DNA from: CAIUMH01 sp963758555
Lineage (GTDB): Bacteria; Actinomycetota; Acidimicrobiia; Acidimicrobiales; RAAP-2
Reading direction: 5' to 3'
NCBI GenBank assembly: GCA_963758555.1
Contig: CAVWVW010000004.1
Coordinates: 62,001 to 126,000 of the forward strand
Length of the DNA stretch: 64,000 nucleotides
The notes under the pieces were generated by a model. The model was not told the origin of the DNA. It did no database searches and worked only from the letters and a program-made list of their open reading frames with translations. A program made the translations under genes and the position numbers. Of the stretch, positions 52,546 through 60,310 are shown piece by piece; position 1 is the first letter of the stretch, and each line of letters opens with the position of its first letter.

Positions 52546-53509
52546 CAACGAGCAACCATCGCTCCACGTACCGCCAAGGGAGGTGCCGGTTCCCTCGTAC
52601 CTGAGTCCCACCGCGCAGGCCATTCTTGCGATGGGGCCGCTTGGTCTCGGCACCACGTTTCCAGCGCTCGATGACGCCGAGGCCTGGCGAGCCATGGCGA
52701 AGGAGAGCGACGCGATGGTGGGTCCGATGCTTCAAGCCCGCGAAGACGCATTTCATGGAGAGGTCGATGAGCTTGACATCGACGGCACGCGCGCCTTCGT
52801 CATCACGCCCGCCGACGTCGCAGTGGGCGATCGACGCGTCTATCTCGAGTTCCACGGAGGCGGTCTCACGACAGGTGGCGGTGCCATCTGTTGCACCATG
52901 GCCCTGGGATCTGCAACCAGTCTTGGGATGCGTACGTACACCGTCGACTACCGGATGCCTCCGGATCATCCCTATCCCGCTGCTCTTGAAGACGGCATTG
53001 CCGTGTTCAAGCACCTTCTTCAGGATCATGAAGCGAGCGAGATCATGGTGGGTGGAGGCTCAGCCGGAGCGAACCTCGCTGCCGCAGTCATCCTTCGTGC
53101 ACACGACGAGGGATTGCCGTTGCCGGCTGCGGCCTATCTCGGCACACCAGAGATAGACCTCACCGAGTCGGGGGATTCCTTTCACACGAACCTGGGCGTT
53201 GACACCGTGATGACCGCGCCACTCATGCAGGCGAATCTGCTCTACGCGAACGGGCACGATCTCAGTGATCCCTACCTTTCGCCCTTGTTTGCGGATTTCT
53301 CCAAGGGCTTCCCTCCGACGTTCTTTCAGACCGGGACTCGCGACATGTTCCTCTCGAACACCGTTCGGATGCACCGCGCACTTCGAAACGCGGGCATCCG
53401 AGCCGAGCTGCACGTCATCGAGGCAGGACCCCATGGGGGTTTCTTCGGCAGCGCCCCCGAAGACGCAGAAGTCGCTCTCGAGCTGAGGCACTTCTTTGAA
53501 TCCGTCTAG
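52535..53509 (+). CDS. alpha/beta hydrolase, hormone-sensitive-lipase family esterase
   Basis: A 324-residue cytoplasmic esterase. YLEFHGGGLTTGGG supplies the oxyanion-hole HGGG motif near residue 108, and IMVGGGSAGANLAAAVI holds the nucleophile in GxSxG form (GGSAG). PTFFQTGTRDMFLSN has the Asp and GPHGGFFGS the His. Bacterial HSL members hydrolyse short and medium acyl esters. An AAGGAG site created by the end of the tandem repeat precedes the ATG. Confidence 0.9.
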   Translation: MTINNEQPSLHVPPREVPVPSYLSPTAQAILAMGPLGLGTTFPALDDAEAWRAMAKESDAMVGPMLQAREDAFHGEVDELDIDGTRAFVITPADVAVGDRRVYLEFHGGGLTTGGGAICCTMALGSATSLGMRTYTVDYRMPPDHPYPAALEDGIAVFKHLLQDHEASEIMVGGGSAGANLAAAVILRAHDEGLPLPAAAYLGTPEIDLTESGDSFHTNLGVDTVMTAPLMQANLLYANGHDLSDPYLSPLFADFSKGFPPTFFQTGTRDMFLSNTVRMHRALRNAGIRAELHVIEAGPHGGFFGSAPEDAEVALELRHFFESV

Positions 53510-53531
53510 GAGGCGGCCAGAACACCGACGT

Positions 53532-53544
53532 GTAACTGTGATAC
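53532..53544. promoter_or_regulatory. candidate operator GTAAC-N3-GATAC
   Basis: GTAACTGTGATAC, one mismatch from the perfect palindrome, about 90 bases upstream of the CoA ligase start at 53637. It suggests the ligase has its own promoter under the same regulator. Confidence 0.4.
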
Positions 53545-53636
53545 TGATTGCTCATGAACTCAGAGAGTCCCATGCACCGCCGACCCCACCGGACGGCAAC
53601 GTGCCCGGGGCTCTCAAGGTCACGTGAGCGACTTGT

Positions 53637-55088
53637 GTGAGGAGTCTGCCCGCCAACAGAGAGTCAGGCCTCGCCTTTCGCTCTATCCCCGAGCGCTGGA
53701 CGCAGGAATGGTCAAAGCGACCTGATGCTCCTGCGCTTCGGATCGCCGGAGTTTCAGAGAAGTGGATGCGCTTCGGCGAACTCGACGATCGCACCCGGTC
53801 GGCCGCAGGCGCTCTCGCTGATCAGGGAGTCACGAGGGGTGACCGAGTCTGCTGGCACGCTGCCTCGACGGTCGAGGCAGTCGTCGCGGCACTCGCCGTG
53901 TTGCGTCTCGGCGCGGTGCTCGTCCCACTCAACCCTGCACAGAGCGAGCTCGAACGCCGCACCATCATCGAGGACATCGCTCCCCGACTCGTGATCGCGC
54001 CGAAAGAGGCACCATCTTCATCCGCCTTCCGTCACCTCGACGCGGATGGATTGAGCGGTCTCTCGGTCCCCTTGGCCGAGGATCTCTTGGGCGACGAGTT
54101 GGCCCTGGTGATCTACACCTCAGGAACCACAGGAAACCCCAAGGGAGCACAGCTCACTCACGGCAATCTTGCCGCTGGCCTCGACGCCCTCATCAATGCC
54201 TGGGAGCTCAATGAGAGCGATCACCTCGTCTGCGCTCTGCCCCTCTTCCACATTCACGGGCTGGTCGCCTCGCTCTTCGGAATGATGAGCGCAGCAGGAG
54301 CACTCGAGCTGTATCCCCGTTTCGACGCGTCCTCCTTCCTCGAAGCCACGGCTTCGCGCAGCGCGACGTTGGCGTTCTGCGTGCCAACGATGCTCCATCG
54401 ACTTGCTGCGGCAGACGCAGCCAAACTGAAGGGGCTTCGACTGCTCGTCTCTGGTTCAGCTCCACTGTCCGTCGACCTCTTCGAAGAGCTGAGGAGCCGA
54501 GCGTCCCAGACCATTCTTGAGCGCTACGGGATGACCGAGACTCTGCTCACCACGTCGAATCCGCTCCACGGAGAGCGTCGGCCCGGGACGGTGGGCTTCG
54601 CGCTTCCAGGCGTCGTCATCGATGCGCCAGCACATCTCGAAACGGCTCGCGAGCTGAAGATCTCGGGTCCCACAGTGTTTGCTGGCTATTGGAATCGCCC
54701 CGCTGCGACCAGTGAGGTCCTCCACGACGGTTGGATGGCGACCGGTGATCTGGTGACCATGGATGCCGACGGCTACCTGGTGATCTGCGGGAGGAGCAAG
54801 GAGCTCATCATCTCGGGCGGCTTCAACGTGTATCCCTCAGAGGTTGAAGATGCCCTCCGAGGTCGGCTGGGTATCGTCGACGCCGCCGTCGTGGGTAGGC
54901 CCTCTGCAGAGTGGGGTGAGGAAGTCGTGGCCTTCGTGGTCCTCGAAGAGACCGCCGGGCTGGACGAAGCAGCTCTCAGAGAACAGCTCTCCTCAGTGCT
55001 CAGCAAGTACAAGGTACCGAGAAGCTTTGAAGTGACGACCGAACTGCCTCGCAACGCTCTGGGCAAACTGCAGCGGCATCTTCTCTGA
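53637..55088 (+). CDS. acyl-CoA/malonyl-CoA synthetase-like ligase
   Basis: A 483-residue ANL ligase. LALVIYTSGTTGNPKGAQLTHGN (in parts: LALVIYTSGTTGNPKGA, then QLTHGN) is the P-loop region, ERYGMTETLLTT the adenylate motif, and WMATGDLVTMDADGYLVICGR with SGGFNVYPSEVE the hinge. LPRNALGKLQRHLL supplies the catalytic Lys. The spacing resembles malonyl-CoA synthetases (MatB), but substrate residues cannot be read by eye. GTG start at 53637. Confidence 0.87.
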   Translation: MRSLPANRESGLAFRSIPERWTQEWSKRPDAPALRIAGVSEKWMRFGELDDRTRSAAGALADQGVTRGDRVCWHAASTVEAVVAALAVLRLGAVLVPLNPAQSELERRTIIEDIAPRLVIAPKEAPSSSAFRHLDADGLSGLSVPLAEDLLGDELALVIYTSGTTGNPKGAQLTHGNLAAGLDALINAWELNESDHLVCALPLFHIHGLVASLFGMMSAAGALELYPRFDASSFLEATASRSATLAFCVPTMLHRLAAADAAKLKGLRLLVSGSAPLSVDLFEELRSRASQTILERYGMTETLLTTSNPLHGERRPGTVGFALPGVVIDAPAHLETARELKISGPTVFAGYWNRPAATSEVLHDGWMATGDLVTMDADGYLVICGRSKELIISGGFNVYPSEVEDALRGRLGIVDAAVVGRPSAEWGEEVVAFVVLEETAGLDEAALREQLSSVLSKYKVPRSFEVTTELPRNALGKLQRHLL

Positions 55089-55129
55089 CCAGGCAACCGT
55101 GACGTGCACCGAATCGCAAACTTCACGGG

Positions 55130-55155
55130 TGAAGCCCGGCTGGATGCGGGCTTCA
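55130..55155. terminator. bidirectional hairpin between convergent genes
   Basis: A perfect 9-bp stem TGAAGCCCG/CGGGCTTCA with an 8-base loop lies between the CoA ligase and the phosphotransferase, which converge. No T-run is present. Confidence 0.6.
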
Positions 55156-55180
55156 CGAGAAACGCACAAGGAGAACCCAC

Positions 55181-56290
55181 CTATGGCTCCGAGCGTGATC
55201 CCGATTCCTGGGCCTGCTTGACGGCATCGAGTCGCTCTCTTCGAGGCAGGACCGGCCCAGATTCGAGATCCGAGTTTTCGCCGAGCTCGGCAAGAGCCTG
55301 CTGCGTGTACCAGTGGACGACGGGACCCATGTGAGCGAATCGAAGATCATCGCTCTCACCGCTATCGAAGAGCATCGAGCCGGACAGCATGATCACGGCT
55401 GTCTTGAACATCTGAAAGGCTCGATACCACTCTCGATGCTGGATGCTTATCTCTGTCAACTGTTGGTACCGCTCAATGAACTCTTCAATGGTGAGTGCCC
55501 CTGGTAGCGACGGCAGCCCGACAGGCGCTGCCCACAGCAATTCCGCCCAACCGATGTCAGCGAGGGGATCTCCAATCGTCGCAAGTTCCCAGTCGAAGAC
55601 GGCGCTCACGGTGCTGCCCACGAAGGCGAAGTTTCCCGGCTTCGGATCGCCGTGGACGAGCGTGATGTGCGGGGAGGGCTCCGGCTGTTGCTCACGAACG
55701 GCATCAGCAAGTCGCTCAAGGGCAGGAAGGGGGGCGCGCTGGAGCCGACGGATCTCGCTCGTCCATCGGAGCATCTCGCGATCGAAGAAGTCATGACCGT
55801 CAGCCACGGACGTAAGGCCGCTCGCCTCCAGGTCAACCAGGTGGATGGCTGCGATCTGATCCACGATTTCCTCGGTCATGCGACGCACGCGCACTGGGTC
55901 ACTGACGATCTCACGCGGCACCCTCATCTCGAACACGTCGCCCTCGACGCGCTCCATGACATAGAAATCACGGCCGAGCACGTCTCCGGTCGCTTCCCTC
56001 CAGAGCGCCCGGGGCGTGCGCACTGGGGTGCCCTCGAGACCCCGGAGAATGTCGAATTGACGTCCCAGGTCGTAGGGGGGCAGCAGTCCGTTTCCCTCTG
56101 GTCGGGATCGAAGCACCACATCTCTCGAGTGCTGCCCTTCGCTCGAACGCCACACAGCCGTGAACAGCAAGGTCTCAGCCGAGTGACCAAGCTGAGCCGT
56201 TTCCAGGGCTTCGATGTGGACGTCCTCGGCGTCGGGAAGCTGGGTGGCCAGCCACGGCTCGAGAAGGGCCTGCGTCTCAGCGATGCTCAT
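55181..56290 (-). CDS. phosphotransferase family protein (ACAD10/11 kinase- and LvaA-like)
   Basis: About 369 residues from ATG 56290; an ATG four codons earlier is also open. LVHGDPKPGNFAFVG is the catalytic loop and AVFDWELATIGDPLADIGWAE the metal site. It is a paralogue of the gene at 22895, sharing HSAETLLFT and REWYRAFQMFKTAVI. The form of the DWE motif is that of ACAD10/11 kinase domains. It is probably the last gene of the minus-strand operon that starts at 60173. Confidence 0.85.
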   Translation of the reverse strand: MSIAETQALLEPWLATQLPDAEDVHIEALETAQLGHSAETLLFTAVWRSSEGQHSRDVVLRSRPEGNGLLPPYDLGRQFDILRGLEGTPVRTPRALWREATGDVLGRDFYVMERVEGDVFEMRVPREIVSDPVRVRRMTEEIVDQIAAIHLVDLEASGLTSVADGHDFFDREMLRWTSEIRRLQRAPLPALERLADAVREQQPEPSPHITLVHGDPKPGNFAFVGSTVSAVFDWELATIGDPLADIGWAELLWAAPVGLPSLPGALTIEEFIERYQQLTEISIQHREWYRAFQMFKTAVIMLSGSMLFDSGESDDLRFAHMGPVVHWYTQQALAELGENSDLESGPVLPRRERLDAVKQAQESGSRSEP

Positions 56291-56449
56291 GGGACCTCCC
56301 AATTGATCCAGCGACTGCTCCGTGATCTTGGCCGACCACGGCGAACGGCGCGTTGCGCAGCCGCACGGAGAGGCGTTCGACGGTCATGGATGAGACTCCG
56401 GTGGAGGATCAAGACGTTGCTCGAGGCCACCCGCACGTGTCTCATGCGC

Positions 56450-57512
56450 TCACCGTGCTCGGGCAGGAGCGGAGCCCCAGTTCGAATACCGGGGATAGCG
56501 CTTTCCGGAGACGAGGAACTCGAAGATCCCGTGTCCGATCCGACCGTCGCATTCGAATCTCATGGACTGGTCGGTCGAGATGGTGTTGGACTCGACCTCA
56601 TCGAGGTGTTCGAGGTCCGTGCCGTCCCATGAGAAGTGCGAGTAGCCATCAGCCTCCGTGCGCCCTGGGTGCAGTGGGACGTAGTACACCATCGCGTTGA
56701 GGTTCTCGGTGGTCCCCTTGACGTGGAGTACGTCGCCGTCCTCATCGACGAAGCTGCAGTCGGCTCCGAGAGCTCGACGCCGCTCGCCATCAAAGGTGAC
56801 CTCGTGCTCAAACTTGATGAAGCGCTTTGACTGCCGACCGTCGTTGAAGGTGATGCCACCATCGACGTACTGAACGGTCCCGTCTGCTGACTCAATGACC
56901 CACGCTTCGATCGCTCGATCTTCGAACACGGCCTCGAACCAGACCCAGAAGTCGATGTTGGCGCTGTCGCGCAGCCCAAAGGTGCGGTCACGACCGCCGA
57001 CCAGACCTTCGACCTCGATCTCCTCGCCGTCGATCTTGATCCAACCCGTGTAGTCGCCAGGCTGCTTGATGTGCTGCATGTTGGCGAGGCTGCGTCCCCG
57101 CTTTCGAATGTCGATCGGAAGCAATTCCCAGAGCGGTGCTCTGGCTTCATAGTCGAGTTTCCATTCGATGCCAGAGTCATTGGGTCCGAGCTCGAGCTTC
57201 CCAGCGCTTGAGCGGCTCGACGCAGGTCCAGCGCAACGGCCCGACGGCAAGATCATCACGGTCGGTCCGACACCTTCGAACAGCATCAAGATCCCAGTGT
57301 CGGCCGTCCTCCAAGCTCAGCTTGGCGTAGCCGTGCGCATGCTGGCTGTTCGGGTTGTTGCCAAACCCGGTGACGAGGAGCAGCTTCCCACCTGGAAGGG
57401 CGGCATTGAAGTAGCACCGATCCGACCAGGACGGTTCGGAGTCACTGACGTGATCGAACGTCCGAGGAAGCTGGTGCACGAAGTACTGGTCGTCGGCCTC
57501 GCTGAATGGCAT
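56450..57512 (-). pseudogene. lipocalin-like unknown (relative of the 26201 gene), frameshifted
   Basis: From ATG 57512 the first frame reads MPFSEADDQYFVHQLPRTFD and runs to VGPLRWTCVEPLKRW, then stops soon after. The other frame continues with LELGPNDSGIEWKLDYEAR, VGGRDRTFGLRDSANIDFW and YGHGIFEFLVSG-like sequence to 56450. The order PLRW...VEPLK... then GxRDxxxGxRD is the same as in the intact relative at 26201. One extra base in TGGGAAGCTCGAGC (57197-57201) explains the break. The substrate is unknown. Confidence 0.78.
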
Positions 57513-57569
57513 GTGGTCTCCTTGATTCGATGACGTCTGGACGTCGGGTGAGCGGCTTCGATGATGACC

Positions 57570-58355
57570 TCAGCTGTGAGATCCTCCCTCGGCCCTCTTG
57601 GCTTGGACGGTCCTTGACGAGAATCGCCAACCACCCCTGCGATAGACGAGCTCGTCGTGCTGTGTTCCGGCCTGCACCGCACCGTCCGCAGCGCTCCAGA
57701 GGAGGAAGGTTGAAGAGACTTTGACGCGTCCGGTCTGGAGGTTGCCATCGAGCACAGGAAGACTCGTCAGCCGCGTGACCTTCGCAGCGTCGCTCGCGTA
57801 GGCAGCCCTCGTCTCTCGAGTGGCGTAGGTCTTCCCACCCGCACTCAGGGCCGCCTCTTCAAGGAAGAGGTCTGACCAGGCCTCAAGATCGCCTTGTCCG
57901 AGCAGCAGGTCATAGTGAGCAAGCAAGCCCAAGACGTCGTCAAGTGACCGGCGACTGGTCGGGCGCTCCGATGGCCCCTTGTAGGTGAGGAACGTGGAGC
58001 GGCGCACGCCGAATCGCCATCGGTCTCTCTCGTGCACCAGCGCGTCGTCGTAGAAGCCGATGCGTATGTCTCTTGTCTCTTGGTCGACGAAGAGGAAGCT
58101 CTGCCTGACCGTTGCAGCGCCTCTGTCCACCTCGATGAGCGCATCACCTGTCAGGTGCAATCCTCCTGGAGCGGTGGTTGCCATCTCCAAGAGCCCTTCG
58201 GGTCCCTCAAACACCTCGCCGTAGACCTCGAAGCGGCCGTCTTCGGTGAAGAGCTCGACCCACGCGGCATGCTCACCTCGATCAAGCAGGTTGCAGTACA
58301 GAGCGAGCAGCTCTCGGATCTCGCTCAGCGCATCGTTGCCAGCGTCAGCCGCCAT
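57570..58355 (-). CDS. tandem SnoaL-like (NTF2-fold) protein
   Basis: A 261-residue protein from ATG 58355, which overlaps the LLM stop by 11 bases. Two similar units are visible: IRELLALYCNLLDRGEHAAWVELF near the start and VLGLLAHYDLLLGQGDLEAWSDLF near residue 153. Each matches the first helix pair of SnoaL_4-type domains, found in small hydratases, dehydratases and cyclases. A tandem arrangement in one chain resembles a fused heterodimer. Confidence 0.82.
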   Translation of the reverse strand: MAADAGNDALSEIRELLALYCNLLDRGEHAAWVELFTEDGRFEVYGEVFEGPEGLLEMATTAPGGLHLTGDALIEVDRGAATVRQSFLFVDQETRDIRIGFYDDALVHERDRWRFGVRRSTFLTYKGPSERPTSRRSLDDVLGLLAHYDLLLGQGDLEAWSDLFLEEAALSAGGKTYATRETRAAYASDAAKVTRLTSLPVLDGNLQTGRVKVSSTFLLWSAADGAVQAGTQHDELVYRRGGWRFSSRTVQAKRAEGGSHS

Positions 58356-59379
58356 CAATCTCTCCCATGTTCGTGCGGCGCCAGACGTCAGCAAGTGCCT
58401 CGAGCGTCCCGTCGCCCTGAGGATCTGCGATCAACGTGGTCACTGGTCCCCCTCGCCAGCGCTCGAGCTGCTCACCGACTCGATCAGGAGGACCCACCAA
58501 GGTGAGGTCGTCGACCAGCGCATCGGTGACCGCGTCGATGGCTTCGGCTCGCTCTCCCGCGAGATAAAGATCCTGAATACGATTTGCCTCCTCTTCGTAG
58601 CCGTACCGAGCGACGAGTGAGTGATAGAAGTTCTGCCCTCGAGCCCCCATGCCGCCAACGTGGAGCGCGAGCTGAGGACGCACAGCTGCTCGGGCTCGCT
58701 CGAGATCGTCGTCGATGGCGACGAGCACGGTCGGAGCCACGAGGTAGCCCTCCTTCGCCCCGGCGAGCTGACCGCCCCAGACGCGCTGCCATCGGGTCGG
58801 GCTCCACAGATACGGCAGCAGCCCGTCGGCTTCTTCGATTGCCAAGGCGACGTTGCGAGGTCCGATCGCTGCGAGCAGAATCGGAATGGCGCGCGTGACC
58901 CGAAACGTGGTCCGCAAGGGCTTGCCAAGTCCCGTTGAGCCCTCACCTCGAAAGGGGACCTGGTACGCCGGTCCTTGGAACTCGACTCGCTCTTCGCCCG
59001 CCATCATGAGGCGCACGATCGCCAGGTAATCGCGCGTCTTGGCGAGCGGTCTTCCGAATGGAACGCCATGCCAGCCTTCGACGACCTGGGGACCAGAGAC
59101 GCCGAGACCGAGGAGGAGCCGCTGGTCAGAGAGGTCGTTAAGGGTGAGGGCGGTCATCGCCGTCGCTGCGGGTGTTCGAGCAGAGATCTGAGCGACCGCA
59201 GTGCCAAGCTTGATCGTGGAGGTTGCCGCAGCCATGTAGGCCAGAGGCGTGAAGGCGTCAGATCCCCACGCCTCGGACGTCCAGATCGAGTCGTAGCCGA
59301 GCGACTCGGCGTGCTGGGCGAGCGTCGCTGTCTCGGCACCGCTTCGCTGCGCGCTCCCGATGGCGAGCCCGAGCTCCAT
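58345..59379 (-). CDS. LLM-class flavin/F420-dependent oxidoreductase
   Basis: A 344-residue luciferase-like enzyme: HAESLGYDSIWTSEAWGSDAFTP at the N-terminus, QRLLLGLGVSGPQVVEGWHG near residue 90, YLAIVRLMMAGEERV next. This is typical of F420-dependent members in actinobacterial lipid clusters. It lies five bases after enoyl-CoA hydratase and overlaps the SnoaL gene, so the three are co-translated. The substrate is unknown. Confidence 0.88.
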   Translation of the reverse strand: MELGLAIGSAQRSGAETATLAQHAESLGYDSIWTSEAWGSDAFTPLAYMAAATSTIKLGTAVAQISARTPAATAMTALTLNDLSDQRLLLGLGVSGPQVVEGWHGVPFGRPLAKTRDYLAIVRLMMAGEERVEFQGPAYQVPFRGEGSTGLGKPLRTTFRVTRAIPILLAAIGPRNVALAIEEADGLLPYLWSPTRWQRVWGGQLAGAKEGYLVAPTVLVAIDDDLERARAAVRPQLALHVGGMGARGQNFYHSLVARYGYEEEANRIQDLYLAGERAEAIDAVTDALVDDLTLVGPPDRVGEQLERWRGGPVTTLIADPQGDGTLEALADVWRRTNMGEIDGG

Positions 59380-59384
59380 GTCGC

Positions 59385-60173
59385 TCAGCTCTTCTCGCGC
59401 GCGCCGAAGGCGTCGACAATCGCGCGGTGCTCATCGCTCGCGCTCGCCGCCCCCTCAGCAGCGAGGGCAAAATCGAGCATGTCGTAGATGGCCCGCTGCA
59501 CGTGACGGTTGATGGTCCGCTTGGTGTCCTGGAGCGCCTGCGCGGGTTGCGCAGCAAGGCGATGGGCGAGCACCACAGCTTCGTGAACGCTGGTGCCGTC
59601 GGGCACCTCTCGGCTCGCCAACCCGAGTGAGACAGCAGCAGCCGCAGGGATCCTGTCGCCAGTGAAGAGGTACTCCTTGGCCTTGATCAGGCTGGTCAGC
59701 GCTGGCCAGGTGACGGCGCCGCCATCACCCGCGACCAAACCCACCGAGACGTGTGGGTCTTGGAGATACGCGCTCGACTCGATCAAGACGATGTCGCACA
59801 GGCCAGCCAGACTGCAGCCCAGTCCGACAGCGGGTCCGTTGACGGCGGCGATGATCGGCAGCGGAAACGCTGCGAGCGAGCGTACGATCTGGCCGGCTTC
59901 ATCCAAGATCGCCTGTCGATAAGTCGGCGAGTCGTTCATCCGGCGCAAGACGTCGAAATCGCCCCCCGCGCAGAACGCCCGGCCGTTTCCCGTCAGGACC
60001 ACCGCGCGGCACCCCTCGTCGAGCGTGAGGTTCCCCCAGATCGTGGCCAACTCTCGATGGAGGGCGTCGTTGGCAGCGTTCAAGGCGTGGGGTCGGTTGA
60101 GGCGCACCACCCTCACGGCTCCGTCGGCCTCAACGATGATCGGGTGTTCTGGCTCTTCCGCAGGACTTGGCAT
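59385..60173 (-). CDS. enoyl-CoA hydratase/isomerase family protein
   Basis: A crotonase-fold protein of about 262 residues. VVLTGNGRAFCAGGDFDVLRRM near residue 48 is the first oxyanion segment and NGPAVGLGCSLAGLCDIVL near residue 108 the second. SVGLVAGDGGAVTWPAL follows, where Asp stands in the usual second Glu region. It should hydrate or isomerise an enoyl-CoA. I chose the ATG at 60173; a longer frame crosses the operator at 60194. It is the first gene of the minus-strand operon. Confidence 0.9.
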   Translation of the reverse strand: MPSPAEEPEHPIIVEADGAVRVVRLNRPHALNAANDALHRELATIWGNLTLDEGCRAVVLTGNGRAFCAGGDFDVLRRMNDSPTYRQAILDEAGQIVRSLAAFPLPIIAAVNGPAVGLGCSLAGLCDIVLIESSAYLQDPHVSVGLVAGDGGAVTWPALTSLIKAKEYLFTGDRIPAAAAVSLGLASREVPDGTSVHEAVVLAHRLAAQPAQALQDTKRTINRHVQRAIYDMLDFALAAEGAASASDEHRAIVDAFGAREKS

Positions 60174-60193
60174 CAGAGCCACGCTACAGAACC

Positions 60194-60209
60194 TCGACAT
60201 CAATGTCGA
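60194..60209. promoter_or_regulatory. candidate operator, TYGAY-N6-GTCRA family (best palindrome)
   Basis: TCGACATCAATGTCGA is a perfect palindrome in its 7-base arms with a 2-base centre. It lies between the divergent enoyl-CoA hydratase and acyl-CoA dehydrogenase genes. Confidence 0.6.
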
Positions 60210-60310
60210 TATACACTCGACCCGTCACCAAAGGGGGCATCACGCCGATGCACGGCACCAAGACCGAAGCGCACGACCTCGTGACCATCGTGGCCGCGGC
60301 CTGATCGACG

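Noticed and set aside
52427..53029. Minus-strand frame with Ala-Ala-Leu repeats
   Set aside because: It is the reverse complement of the AAGAGCAGC tandem repeat and the esterase gene.
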